A stretch of DNA of 64,000 nt from Chiua virens. Taxonomy: Eukaryota; Basidiomycota; Agaricomycetes; Boletales; Boletaceae. The notes under the pieces are model-generated. The model made no database searches. It saw nothing but the letters and a program-made list of their open reading frames with translations, and was not told where the DNA came from. The first letter of the stretch is position 1; each line of letters opens with the position of its first letter. This document shows, piece by piece, positions 24,312-37,304 of the stretch. Location of the stretch: NCBI GenBank assembly GCA_019787685.1, contig JAHNUO010000003.1:2356001-2420000 (forward strand), given 5' to 3'. Made by a program: the position numbers and the translations under genes.

Positions 24312-25736
24312 TTAGTACAAGGATGTGGCGACCGCCATCGGCTGTTGCGCGGCAACGGCGACACTATCCGACGAGAGTTCCCGCCCGTGGAACCCTCTAA
24401 GTGATGAGTAGTACACGGCTGTGCGTCCTGGCGGCGGGACTAGCCCTGTGCGTGCGAAGTATACGCTCTCTGCAGAAGGGTACTGCACGAGCGTATGGCT
24501 CTGCGAGACATTATAGCTGGGCGGCAGGCCGCGGTTCGCCGAGGATAACTGTTGTTTACCCAGCCGTTCGATAAGAACTCCCTTCTGATCACGTAAGACA
24601 AGAGATATCGAACTCACAGGTGTGCCTGGTCGACTGTTTGCGGCGTTCGTCGCCGGGACGGGTGTGCGAACGGGACGTTGGGGGTGCTCTGCGACGGGAG
24701 ACATGCCGCGAACGGGTCGCGTATATTCGATAAACTGCTCAGGCTGCGTCAAAGGTGTCGACGGGACGCTCGTAAAATTTTGCCCTATCCGGATAACGCT
24801 ATCGACTTCGACGGCTTCGCGGAGGGGTTCTAAACTCCCGTCACGACGCGCACGCCGCGATTCTTCGTGTCCGTGACTACCGTGTCCAGAACTACTCCCA
24901 TCCGGGCCATCGACGCGCCACCGCAAGTTAGGTTCCTGGGACTTGACCTCTCTCGGTCGTGATCCAAAGGGCCACCACCAGCGTAACGTAAGATGATGTT
25001 TTGGAATCGGTGGCGGCGAGTCTGGAGATTTGCGTTTTGGCGGGTAAACGAGGTCAGAAGTCTGACTCGTCATGGTCAATGGCGTCTGTGAATCGGACGA
25101 GTAAGAGCGATGTGCTCTGGGAGGATCGATTGTTGAGCCGGGCGTGCACATGGAATCGTCAATCGTGAGGACGCTCGGGGGACGGACGCGCTGTTGCGAC
25201 CGCCAGGGGAACATGCGCTTGGTAACCCAGTCGTTGGGTACTGGACGGTACTTGGTGTAAGGGCGGTCACGAGTTGCCCTTTGTCGCCAGAGGGCATAGG
25301 ATAAGGCTGCAAGGATCAGGAAGAGGCCACCACCCACAATAGCGGGAGTAGCGATTTGCATGGATCCCCAGCTGCCATCATCGTCAATACCCGAACCGGC
25401 ATCTTCACGAGCCTGGAGATGGTTATTCCAAAGGCCAATGAATTCAAGTGCACCTCATAATCGGTGAAAATACGCACGGAAAGTTGCTGAGATGTCGTGA
25501 AGTAAAGCATATAGTGCCCAAGAATGAACATGACAACATACCTGAGGAATTACGGGTGTAGCGACCATCGCATCTGCCAAAGGGACGCGAAGAGCAAGGT
25601 AAGTCGGAGAGCTGGAAAAATGGAGATACGGCGTGGAGAGAGATCAGTGCGGGACCACATACATAAGGAAAAAGATTATTTCTGATCCAAAACTGCTGCC
25701 GGCAAGGTCAGTCACCCGATCAACGTTGTTAAGCGA
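24312..25736 (-). CDS. Single-pass membrane protein of unknown function, 5' end incomplete
   Basis: Exons recognised: 25736-25663, 25611-25542 and 25412-24312. The introns of 51 and 129 bp preserve the frame. The N-terminal part is a compact extracellular segment (SSFGSEIIFFLISPTYLALR), then a Gly/Asp-rich linker, one transmembrane helix (IVGGGLFLILAALSYALW) and a cytosolic tail of about 300 residues rich in Pro, Ser and Arg. An acceptor (CTATAG) immediately precedes the first exon listed, so more 5' exons and probably a signal peptide lie beyond 25737. The layout, with a small ectodomain, one helix and a long disordered tail, is like that of fungal cell-surface sensors, but I recognise no family. 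Confidence 0.6.
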
Positions 25737-26598
25737 CTATAGATCAAATCGTCCGTTTCTTCCCGTCATATTGACACATTTCCTCTCATTCATCCACCCT
25801 GCCACCGGCAATTCAAAAACCCTCCCTCCTCGCCGAGTCCTCGGTCCTCGGTGTAGCAAATACCCCTTCCTTCGACAATATGAAACGTCGAATCCTTGAT
25901 CCTAACGTCCTCATTTGCTGTATTTTTTTCCGTGCTGGTCAGATGATGCTTCAAGTTGGGAACTCGAAGACATTTGCCTGCAGCTACATACCTCATAATC
26001 TAATAAACATTCACAAATAACATTCAGACCCATCATTGTTGGTGATCATGACTGTCCACCATCTTGTCAGGGCGTCGACCCCGCGGCGTTTCCCCGTGCG
26101 TAACATGGTAAGTACTTTAGATTACATGGCACAGTATTAGACTTGCACGGCCCCTTCCAAAGCTTGAGCTTGAGCAATTGTAATTCGCTCTTATCGGATG
26201 ATCACAACCTTATATGACTGACCGGGCTGATGCGAGTAGGCAGTGGTACGTTGATTCGTTGGAGTGCCTTTATCGGATTTGAATTCGATGGCGATTTTCG
26301 TGACGGACAGGATGCACCACCGCCTTTTTCGTGGAGCTTACTCTCAGAGAGTTTTTTGTAACGATTACCAATCTCCGACCACCTATCGGGTACAAACCTC
26401 ATTCCGCAACCTTACCATCCGTACCTTGGTCAGAGATAATTATAGTCACGAGTCTCATTTCAGTCTTTGCGATTAGTACGGCCGACCCCGGATAAGCACT
26501 AGTAGATGGCAATATTAATCGTGGCGTAGTCGATGTCCGAATCTTTCGGTCGATACAGCAGTTCACGAACACTGCCACAGCTAATGCGAGAGCTGTGT
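25737..26598. other. Probable 5' exons and promoter of the membrane-protein gene, unresolved
   Basis: The missing first exon(s) of the gene at 24312-25736 should lie here on the minus strand. I could not find a signal-peptide exon with confidence. Confidence 0.35.
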
Positions 26599-29030
26599 TT
26601 ATTCGCCAGGTCCCCTCTTCTCCGACGTCCCAACACCATCAACACGATCCCCCACAGCCAGGCCAGTCATAGCCGTCGTTTTCTCCACAATCTGGGCTAT
26701 AGCTTCTTCCCCATCAAACAGCCTGTTATTTGTCGAGCTTGCGATCAGATGCGATCCACAGCCAGAGAGAGTAGACTCACGCTGCGGTCTCCTTAAGGGT
26801 ACGCTGGAGCCTTGTGATCAGCGTCATGCTGGCTCGAATGCGAATGAGCACACACATTTTTTGTCTCGACGACATACAACCAGAGAAAAACAGCTTCAAA
26901 TGCGATCCAGAAAACGTACACGAGCTAGAAGGGGTTGTCAGTGAGGTGAAGAGCACATGGAACGAACAGCATACATAGTACTTCCAGCCAACCAAAAGTT
27001 TACCCACCTAGGTCATTTTTATCATCAGTCGATAGCTGAACGACTCACGCGGCGAGAGCAATAGGATTGACGTATCTGTTTTGGTTGATGAACTTCCCCA
27101 TCACCAATGACTGTCCAGTCACGAGACTTATTGATTAAAAATACAAACGATGAAACCAGCATAATTCAACCCCTGGCCCGCACTGCAGTGCGAATGTCAA
27201 TATTTCCACGTGCATCTTGTACAGAGTGAGGTCTGAACGCAATCTGTGGCGAGGCGTGGACGTATATTCAGGTTCAACAAACGCTTAAATTTACGCACGG
27301 TATCTGCAAGTTAATTTATCGGAATAGTAACAGCATGTGATGGACTTTAATGCGCTCACAGAATGTCTGTATAAGACTAGATCGGTTTGGGGACTGTCAG
27401 TACTCAGCGGGTAAAAGGCGGATATCCGACGCACAAACCATAACAATGACTGCGTAACCTGCCTCAATGTCATGATTAATTGCGTCTACAGCAGGCAGTC
27501 TGCAAATTCCAGGTGACGAGCATCCCTACATTCAAGACATTCAATGCGACTGTCAGAATTGATCGGTGCGCAGGAAGAGGGGGCGTTGTCAGAGTGCACT
27601 TCCACTGAGAGCACACGTGAACCCCCAAATGCTCAGGAGACCATTTTACCATGCCAAGAATGTGAAGAATAGATGTCATTTGTTGCTCACAAATGAGTTG
27701 TTGAGTAGAAGGGGACGTGACTGCAGGATATCAGATATATGGGCAGATCGATGATTTGAAAAGATCCCACGCACTCCCTATAGCATTAGACACCTTGCTC
27801 AAGTCCACAGTCAAATCGTTAATCGCGTGATTAGGTACATCATATGGTAGGGCCGGACACATACAATACGCTTTGGGTAGAAACGATAAACAGGGTGTTT
27901 TAAACAACAGAGGTCATGACTTACAGCAGACCATTCCCAGACCATTGTCCAAAGAACGCGAGCGCAGTGAGAATGCGCATCCGTCTTCTGTTTCCTATTG
28001 TCTTGAACGAGCGGAAGAATCCAACGTTTTTCGACTACTTCGCGGTCGAATTTGATGGCTTCTTTGATTACCTCAAACTCATATTCGATCAGGGCATCCT
28101 TTCTGATATTCCGACAACCATCAGCTTCAGCAATATCACGTAGAGGAGAAACGCAACTCACTTTCCGTTTGCGTGGTAGTAAGCCAAGATTCCGAGCGCT
28201 TCTGCTTCGCTGTGGGCGTGATCATACTTAACAAGAATGCACAAAATTTATATTTATACATGCATCTCACCGGCCCTGGCTCACGAGCCAACCTGGTGAA
28301 ACGAACCAAATGAGGCAAAGCTGAATGGAGGAAGGTAGTCCTTGGAGAGCAGACGGAATCCTCCATGCCCAGCTGTTCGGTATGGGGAATGTTCCATAGG
28401 TCTGGGTAACTAGACCTAGTTTTCGGTTTTCGTTACCCTCGGCTTACCACCCATGCAGCACTGTCGTTCCACAAGTCGAAGTGAGCTTTCGAACATGTCG
28501 ACCTATGACAGGTATATTACATGAGACTTCCAAGATACCTGATGGAAGCTGTTATACCATAAAGCCGATATTTGCAGGAGTTACCTACCAAAGACTGTTG
28601 TGCATCGAGGTCAGAATACCACGCTGGGAAGGAGGAAGCGCCAACTCTGTAACCAGCAAGGGAGCTGCATTCGAGGCGAACACCAACCCAAAATCGATCA
28701 TAAATCTGTACCGCAAGTGAGATCCGAAAGGACTCCCTGTGTCATTCTATATCAACAAATAGGCGCGATAATTACATAGATACACGAAGACGTACCATCG
28801 AAGCCGTTAGTTGACGCAGTAAAAATTCAGCAACAAAAGTCCTGCGTCGATAACTATTCGTAAAAAGGGAAGAAAAGGATATGCATAATGGGATTACGCA
28901 CTCGTGTTCTTCCACCACGGTTTGAAATTATCAAGGAGGGGCGCGTAAACCTGGATCTTGACATTTGTAAGACCAGCTCCAACATTAATGGCGTTCTTCA
29001 ATGTCGAGAGACGGTGCAGCCCGTGTGCTG
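26599..29030 (-). pseudogene. MFS sugar transporter pseudogene, paralogue of the gene at 34402
   Basis: Recognisable exons in order: N-terminal INVGAGLTNVKIQVYAPLL (about 29000), LLLLNF, STNGFDG, FMIDFGLVFASNAAPLLV (about 28700), IEYEFEVIKEAIKFD (about 28080), the GNGLL block, LVYVFWIAFEAVFLW (about 26900), RTLKETAA and a C-terminus ending at 26599. Exon positions match the intact paralogue. Damage: the exons for the segment after GFDG through the first GLGRR loop are missing; one surplus A after REVVE shifts frame (about 28030); the exon encoding ALRAKG is out of frame; and the acceptor before GWKYY has changed from AG to GG (26992-26993). A broken copy of a proton-coupled sugar porter. Confidence 0.75.
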
Positions 29031-30291
29031 GCACAAACGTTAATTATAGCTTGCTGCCTGCAGAAGCGAACCGATGCTTGTGGTCTGAATTCCATAGGGC
29101 TAAACAGGTTTCGATTCATGTTTCCCGTGAGATTACTGCTCGAAACATAAACGCAGCTAATAAGAAATGTCAATTACCAGACCTCGTACGGCTTCATATC
29201 AAACGGAGTTTGGTAATCTGAAGACTCCCGCCGGCATTTTCCTTCATGCGCACTGGCGGTGATTCGCCGGTGAAACATTCCAAGGCTGTACGGAAGTGAT
29301 GTGTATGAGGTTTTTTGCGAGAATCCTTTTCTCTTTCTCTAAGAGCATTGTACGCACCCACGGGGTTAGAGTATGTTCAGGGAATAAGCCGCACTTCAGA
29401 TATAAGTGGTGAGAGACTGACATAATATGTATGCGTCTAAGAGAATGTTGGGTAGCGGGCGGAATACGAGAGGGTGGAGCGGCAGAATGTGCGTTAGTCA
29501 GTGACAGTGACAGACGAATCGGACCGAATTATGTCCTTTGACGGGATGGACCAGTCCGCATCTCGTGCCATATACAAGATGCCTGATGTGTAGAAACTCT
29601 GGCCAGTACCAGTCCAAGTTTCAAATGACCGAGTATCAGCTTGAGGTGACGTAACACTTACCTTCGATCAGCTCCTCGGATTAACCTGGTCACTAGCTAG
29701 GACCAAATTAACTGCCAACTTGAAACTGCTTCTCCTGTCAGTGGCCGCCCCCACCAATTATGTACTGAGTAAATCGTTCACCTCACTATATTACTTGCCA
29801 TCATGAAGGCTGCTCAACAGAGACGTTTATGTAAACGGACCTAGCCTTTAATCGTGTGTGCCAGTAAGTGAGCTGAACTTCTTCTGAAGTCGTTTAGGAG
29901 GTCTAAGCTAAGTTGACCGGGAAAAAGTCGCGTAACTTGAGCCCCGTGACTATTGACAGACTAGAGTCACTCAGGTAATCGTTGTTCAACGTTTCAGCGA
30001 CAACGAAGGAAATAATCAGTCGACCGGTACCCACCAACAAGTCTTCTCATGTCAAGTAAGCAATGGTTTTACCAGCCACATAGATCATCGTCCCACGTCA
30101 AGGATTCGAATCGAAAGTAAGGATATTTTCTGCTATATATCCTTCTTCAATTTACACTCTTGCCGAATTTCACAAGTACCCGAACCAGTCATCAGATAGC
30201 TAGAATCTGCTAGATGGTTCTATGCGACTTCTAGTGCATCACACAATTGATTCCAAAGAATCGATTTGTAGCACGGAGACTCACCTGCAAG
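29031..30291. other. Intergenic region
   Basis: Between the transporter pseudogene and the 3' end of the P450 gene. No supported gene. Confidence 0.45.
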
Positions 30292-32465
30292 TCAAAGCAA
30301 CTCTGCATTACCCAGCAGTAAGGCCTCCGCTCGTGCAAACCTAGCGGTGATTTGACATCTGAACGGCTTCGGGTGGCTGTTGGATACAACGAATGGCGAG
30401 TTACACACGAATAGAAGTACGGGGCTGCGAGTACTCACGATATCGTTCCCGAGGTAAAGTCGACCTTTGGATCCACTTCAACACCATTAACCTTATCCTT
30501 TGAGATTTTGAGGACAGCGAATGACATGGCTACCGAGATGAAGAGGTACGCTTCCGCGAAGTGAGATCCTGGCAGGACCATGAGGGCGCGAGTCCAGTAT
30601 CTGAAAGAGGTCTCTCACCTGGACAAATCCTGATATGTACATTATAGATACGACGTCACCTCCGCAAGAATATATGCACCGTAACAGATCAGCAACCTAC
30701 CTCCTGCCAAATCCAAAGCAAGCCTGGTGGGGGTCAGGCTGTGGTGTATCACCGAGGAACCGTTCGGGGCGGAATACATCAGGATACGGATACACGGATT
30801 CGTCACGGAGAACATTCCTGTATGTGCGAGATGACCTTCACGGCGAAGCCATATGCAAAAAAGGCCGGCACATGCTCACCATGCATTTCCGATGATCCAT
30901 GATCCCTTGGGAATCAGAAACCCGTCGGAATAAATGTCTTCCGTGGCAACGTGGGCCATCGCTTGTTTGCAGACCGGTCAGCATACTCGGAAATATTGGA
31001 GGTAAAAGACCTCTCATACACAATGGGGTGATACAGTGCCATCGAAGCAATTCTTTGCAGACGGCATTGACGTAGGGAAGCGAATCACGGTCATTGAAGG
31101 AAGGTAATCTCTCGCTGCCAACCACCGCATCAAGTTCCGCCTGCGCCTTCGCCTGCACCTCGGGGAACAACACCATCGCGAGAAAGAAGGCATGTAAGGC
31201 AGCGACCACCTGTAGGTTAGGATAATCAATGAATATGTCCTTTACTTGAAGAAATGCCATGCCGTGTCTGATCCTCCTAGGAACAGGTGGTATCAGGACA
31301 CGAAGTAAGTCCAATCGAAAGCCAAACAAACCAAGATACATAGCCATGGCACTCCACATTATGAGATCCTCCTCCTCCGGGCTTACCCTTCCCTCCAAGA
31401 GTGTGGATGAAAAGGATGGGACCGCTGTCCCTTTTGCCTACCGTTAAAATGAGACACACCATTTAGCACGCAATGCTACAACTATCCCACCATTTGTTCT
31501 ACGACATATTGGTGAGGCCTCAGAACTGAATCCATGACCATCGAATGGTATCTCTTCGCATCCTTTAAGAATCCCGAGCCAGGGAACCACTCGGGAAGAT
31601 GTCGTACTATGAAATCACATCAATATGCAATTCCGACGAAGGGTGATCAGTGACCAAGCAAAGGCTTACATCCAGGGATAATGTCTACCAAATATGCACC
31701 AGGAGTTGCCACTGCGGAAATCATCTGCATTGTTTTGTCCGCCAATTCAACAAATGGATCATTCCCCTCTTGTACGGTATACCCGTAAGTCACTTTGAGA
31801 ATGATTGTTCCTGCAGTTCTGGTGGCGGATAACTATGATGGACTTTTGGTGAACATTCATGCAGTTCGACTTACGAGCGTATATGCTGGACCAGATTCTC
31901 AGGTTGGCGCAGCACATTGCACAGGAACCGGCGTGTTTCCTCCACTTCAATCTGATCAAATGCGGTCGTGCTGTTCCTGGTGCCCAGCAGACTGAAAAAG
32001 TGCTTGCGATACTGGCGGAATCGATCGTTGTAATTGGTGAAGAGCATTCCCTTGCCCAGGCCAACCAAGTCGACCGCCATAGTCAAGTGTGGTCTGTCAG
32101 AACATTTGATGCTTTGTTTCTCGAGAATCGCCGAGATAGCTTTGGATGAGTTCAGAAGAATGTAACGTGTCCCTAGGATGCTTATAGTAGAAATGTCTCC
32201 TGGAATAATATTAGAAATTGCAGTGAGATTCAGGGTATCCAAGACAACCAGTGAAGGCGAAGATGATATTACCATATTTTTTTCCCAAAGCTGCAAAATC
32301 CTCCCAATTTTTGTCGGAAGATAACTCAAAGAAATTCCCAATCACTGGCCAACCACTCGGTCCAGGGGGAAGCAAACTAGAGTGCCTCGAATCCAAGGCT
32401 CTTTTAACAAGGTAAATTCCTGCCCCGAAGAGGCAGACATCGAGGAATGATATGACCTGCGCCAT
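30292..32465 (-). CDS. Cytochrome P450 monooxygenase
   Basis: Starts at ATG 32465 with a membrane anchor (FLDVCLFGAGIYLVKRAL) and the proline hinge LPPGPSGWPVIGNF. Then come the helix C region (DRFRQYRKHFF), the helix I oxygen-activation motif GGSDT, ELLRW in the helix K position, an FRPERF PERF motif and the heme loop FGFGRRICPG with the axial Cys; the C-terminus is SHPKPFRC and a stop at 30292. About ten introns of 48-75 bp can be placed so that every block stays in frame, so the gene looks intact. One intron (31210-31262) uses a GC donor; another splits the heme loop. A microsomal class II P450 working with NADPH-P450 reductase; the substrate is unknown. It lies between two related sugar-transporter copies, all on the minus strand, with no further pathway genes visible. 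Confidence 0.85.
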
Positions 32466-34401
32466 AGACGAGTCGACGAAAGAGCACTGGAGACTGGGAG
32501 GCGATGCATAGGAATTCCCACAGTATTCAAAACACCGACCGTTGCCAGCGGGCGCCTCGCTTGTAGCAGAATCTCACTTACTACTATGGACGTTTTGCAC
32601 ACGAACCCAACACGGGGAAGCATTGCAGTACAAACCAAGATCAGACTTTTTGAGACTTTTATTATATTATAAGAGTACATATAATATAGTATGAACGGAC
32701 GGACCTTGAATCAATGCCAAAGCTTCGAGCATGGGACATCGGGATACGAACTTGAGAATGGAAATCTGGACATCGATACTGCCAGGGTTTCTGAAGGGAT
32801 AACCGTTGGCCACGGACAATATGCCACGTTACCTGACTCTGACTTCAATATTCAATGATCAATAGCATTGACATAAATACTGATACCAGTGGTTCGCAAT
32901 ATTGTCCAGGAGTTTCCAAGTTTTGAATGGCCCATCTGGGAAAAGGTAATATTGACCTCGGGCTGCAGCGAAGTTTTGTGTATCGGCAGCTCCCGAGTTA
33001 TAGCCCCCGTCCCAAAGAGGGAGATTCACCCAAATGATACCAGTAACAATCGGGAATTTGAACCACTTAGTAACTGACGCGACAGACAATGGCACGAACG
33101 ATTAGTATACAACATACATACATCTGTCAGTAGTGTCACTGCACGACTCGGACTCCGATCATGATCTGGGCCAGTCCCGGCGGGAGCATGACACATACTA
33201 GCACCTCAGTTCCCGTTCCGACACATGTGAAAAGTTGGAACTTGGAAGTGAGATGTCAAAGCAAAACGGGTTCCACAGGTGACATTATGTAACACCGGGG
33301 AACTGAGACAAATAACCTGACACCTTGATCATGATGGAAATTCGAACTTGAATGATTGATACTCTAGCTTATTATAAATATTGCAGAAAATGATATCAAG
33401 GACTGACACACTGGCACAGCGGCTTACTTCTCAGATTTACTTAAACTATATATTGACGCCGCGGACACTAATGGACTCGGCGACTCGGCGCCTCGGCACC
33501 GCCGCCAAACGATGCATCAAGTTGCGATCGCTGAAGTAATATTGAGGTACCTGGCACAGATTTAATTTCTCGGTCTCAGGACTGTCAAGGCCCTGAGTCA
33601 GTGAGTCAGGGGGCGGTGTCAAAGCGTTCGTGAATTCGGCGTCAAACTCAGGCTGTTGAAGCGTCCGAGTCGGGTACTGGTATCTTGACACATAACTGCT
33701 TAGAAGTTAGGAAGGTTGTGGGGTGATAAGCGTTATCAGAGCGTTCCATGATCCACGGCCCCGGCGGATCCGGTACTATTTAGTTTCCTTATTTTACTTT
33801 GTACGAACGTCTGAAAAGGCCTGTCACGCCTGGGCTACTAGTATAAACATCATGATTCTTGATCTATAAAATCTCTAAATGTGTGGGACGCACTCCGACT
33901 CTCCGAGTCCGGTGTAATGAGGTACTACGAGTGGAGCCAAAGTGGAACTTGGTCTTCGGACAAGCGACCCAAGCGAGAGGCACTCAGGCTACTTCCCGCG
34001 CTTTTGCCTCCACCATGTCGCTTGTCCACCTTGCAGCGCTCCGAGGCCGTTCGTCCTCGCCCATTTCAGGCTATATGTGATTTGCGAGGTGTTCCCACCC
34101 TCGCAGCTCACGCATACCCGGCAGCTCGGGCTCCTGTCCCGGACCGGAGAGCGCTTCGCGCTCTCGCCCAACCCTCGCCCACATTCGCACTCTTCCCACT
34201 ACCTCCCTTTCCTCACAGCTCAAGGAACGATGTCCAAAGAGATACAATTTTCATCTGCAGAAGTGCCGTCACGATAGTGATGTTCAGGATACTGTGTATT
34301 GTGGCAAGTAGCTAGTAACCTCTGTTCAAGTTATACTCGAGGCGCAAACCGGTGACCAGCACGGATTCACAGCCGATGAACAACGAGATAGGCTATGACC
34401 G
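32466..34401. other. Intergenic region
   Basis: Upstream region of the P450 gene and 3' flank of the sugar transporter. The overlapping frames at 33859-34315 lack domains and no exon chain is visible. No gene supported. Confidence 0.4.
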
Positions 34402-37304
34402 TTACACGATGCTTCCCTCGTTCCTCTCTTTTATATCTTCAATGGGTTCCTCGCTCGACAGGCTCTTTTCAGACGTCCGAACTCCCAGATCCGCGCTGCC
34501 CGGTGAAATTTGCCCAGCCACTGTGGCAGCAGCTTTTTCTGTCATCCGAGCGAGAGAATCATTCCCGTCGAACAACCTGTTGTTTTCGGGCACACGTGTG
34601 AATCAACACAGTCGGGTCGGGCATACGAAGAAAGAAAGGAAACTTTGATGGACTCACGCAGCAGTTTCCTCGAGAGTACGCTGCGTTTCGCTGTCAGCGC
34701 CCTACCACTTAATTGTGAATGATCAACTCACATATCTTGTCTCGACGATGTAGAACCAGAGGAAAACAGCTTCGAACGCGATCCAGACCACGTACACGAG
34801 CTGAAGAAGTTGTCAGAGAAATGTTGAGAAAACAGATAGCAAACATCGTACGTAGTATTTCCAGCCTAGACTAAAGTGTTTAAACATCAATATCGTTTTT
34901 GATGATGAAGTCAATGAGTGGACAACATACGCGGCGAGAGCAATAGGGTTGATGTATCTGGTTGAAGTTATAAATCGTTTCTGTCGGAGTGGTTCCCTCG
35001 CACTCACCTGTTGACAATGAGTGACAGAGAAATGACAAAATTGAAATATGTGAATCCCTTGGCTCGCAGTGCGAACGGCAAGATTTCCACAGTATATCTA
35101 GTACGGAAGTGAGTTTAATCCCGAGTAGTATGAATACAAACATACGATACAATGAGCGGACTAAATGCAATCTGTAATGGACGTCAATCAACCCAGTGAA
35201 CTCAAAGACGCGTGAATTTCGCACAGTATCTGCAATTCGACTATTAGCACCAAACTTGTTTGATCTCAAAGTACTCACAGAATGCCGAATACAAGACTAG
35301 TGGATCAAGACGATGAGTGGGTGAGGAAGAGAAAGAGAAAGATAATAACGCACAGATCAGAGCGATGACAGCGTAGCCTACTTTAATATCATGATGGATC
35401 GAGTCGACGGCAAAGCAGGCCGTCTGCAATATCCATGTGCCAAGCATCCCTATATTCAAGATGATCAACGATGTATCGCACTATTGAGTTGGCCTGCGTA
35501 CCAAATATAGCTATCAGGAACAGGGGGCGCCGTCCAACCTTGTCACAGAGTGCGCTTCCCGTGAGGCCGCACATTAAACTCCAAACGGTGAGGATGCCGT
35601 TCTATGGTGTCAACATCATGAAAGGAAGACATCGCGAAGCTTTTAGCATACGTACGATGAGAAGTTGAGTGGAAGAGGATGTAACTGAGAGATGAAGTCA
35701 AATGTCTGCGTTTAAATCACGATGATCCCCCAAAAAACTGCTCACCGCCGATGGCGTCAAACACCTTGGCCAAGTCTGGAGTAAGAATTAATTTTTATGT
35801 CGAGTTGTTTATTGGGGCACCAAATACATACAATATGCTCTGAGCAAAAACGATGAGCAGCTGGTTTCGACAACAAAAGTCATGACTTACAGCAAGCCAT
35901 TCCCAGACCACTGTGAAAAGAACGCGAGGGCAGTGATAATGCGCAATCGCTTTCTATTTCCCACTGTCTTGAACAAGCTGGACCATGAAACATTCGCTGA
36001 TGCTTCACGGTTAACCTTGATGGTTTGTTTGATCTCCTCGAATTCGAATTCGACAAGGGGATCTTTCCTAATCCAGAAACAATCAACACCGGAAAAGTGC
36101 TAGAACAGAACAACCGAATGACTCAACTCATTCCCGTTCGCATGATAGTATGCCAGGATCCTGAGTGCCTGTGCATCGCTGCAAGTGGAGTTAATGACAA
36201 GATTACATGAACTCTTGGACCGAGATTTCTCACCGCCCTTTGCTCACGAGCCAACGAGGTGACTCTGGCACGAACCAAATGAAAAAAAGCTGTATGACGG
36301 AAGGCAGTCCCTGGAGAGCAGATGGAATCCTCCACGCCCAACTGCTCTGTACGTGGAATGTCCCGTAGGTCTAAAAAAACTAAAGGTCAGTCGGCATCCG
36401 CAGCTTTGTCGATTGCTTACCGTCCATGCGGCGCTGTTGTTACACGAGAAAGAATAAGCCCGGGAAATTTGAGTCAAACTTCAGGATCTTACATGATGCT
36501 TCCAAGCATCCTAGCCGGAAGTCATTTAGTTTTCACACATCCGTCAGAAAGGATAACACTAACCAGAGACTATTAAACGTCGAGGTCAGAACTGCACGCT
36601 GGGAAGGGTAGGCCAGCTCCGTGACCAACAAGGGGGCTGCATTTACGGCAAACGTTAGACCAAAACCAATCATGAATCTAGGCCATAATGAGATCTCGTG
36701 AAACAGTGAACAACGCGCTTGATCCTTGCCTCGCCCCAATAAACATCTCAACGGATTGACTGGAAGCTTGGAGAATGGTGGCGCCTACCATCACTGCTGC
36801 GCCAAAGAATACAGAGAACCGTCGCCCTAGACCATCCGTCATGTACGGAGAGAAGGGATACGCCGCGAGCATTCCGATATTCTAAGGACAATGATGAATA
36901 AAGCAGCAAAGGGTATTCGTTCTGCTCACTTGTATAGCGCCCAGGAGTCCCAACTTTACATTGTCGTTTGAAATTATGATTGTGAGCGATTCAAGGACAA
37001 CTTACCTTGGAACCAGACGGATAATCGAAAGCAGTCTCCCATTGATTCAGGGACTGCAGGCCATCTGATCGAAGCCAATGTTAGTGGTATCTCGTCTCCG
37101 TTGGAAGGAACATGGACGAACTCATCATACTCCCTATCCGATTACATGTCATCCTCGTGAATGCATTCGGTAGATACGCGACGACATACCGTCAAAACCA
37201 TTGGTCGAAGAAGTGATCAACCTAAAGTAAAGTGAATGCCTGCCTTCACATCAATAGTCGAATGACTGACAGAATGAATATCCAGAAATTCAGTAGAAGA
37301 ATTC
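34402..37304 (-). CDS. MFS sugar transporter (lactose/hexose type), intron-rich
   Basis: A 12-helix sugar porter of the plasma membrane, proton symport by family. Blocks in order: LLLNFWIFILL, STNGFDGSMMNGLQSL, GLLGAIQ, YPFSPYMTDGLGRR, GFGLTFAVNAAPLL, AYPSQR, WRIPSALQGLPS, PESPRWLVSKGR (loop signature), a central loop (EFEFEEIKQTIK), SQWSGNGLL, YYLAKVFDAIG, GLTGSALCDKVGRRPLF, IAFSPLIVSYTVEILPF, ALRAKGFTYFNF, RYINPIALAALGWKYY, then a cytosolic tail ending at 34402. About 20 introns can be placed with the reading frame kept, and exons as small as 5, 8 and 12 nt are needed. One intron (36678-36729) has a GC donor. The first exon(s), beyond 37304, could not be fixed. The neighbouring broken copy shares the exon structure. 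Confidence 0.85.
35225..35229 (-). other. 5-nt microexon of the sugar transporter
   Basis: ATACT lies between a TTGCAG acceptor and a GTGCGA donor and is needed to join SAF to IAFSPLIVSY in frame. Confidence 0.6.
35832..35839 (-). other. 8-nt microexon of the sugar transporter
   Basis: AGCATATT, with GCTCAG before it and GTATGT after it, supplies the LAY of LLAYYLAKVF. Confidence 0.65.
37122..37133 (-). other. 12-nt microexon of the sugar transporter
   Basis: GGAGTATGATGA, flanked by GATAG and GTTCGT, supplies the SMM of the conserved GFDGSMMNGLQ motif. Confidence 0.7.

Noticed and set aside
30095..30130. GGATTCGAATC resembling a tRNA T arm
   Set aside because: No acceptor, D or anticodon arms could be folded around it.
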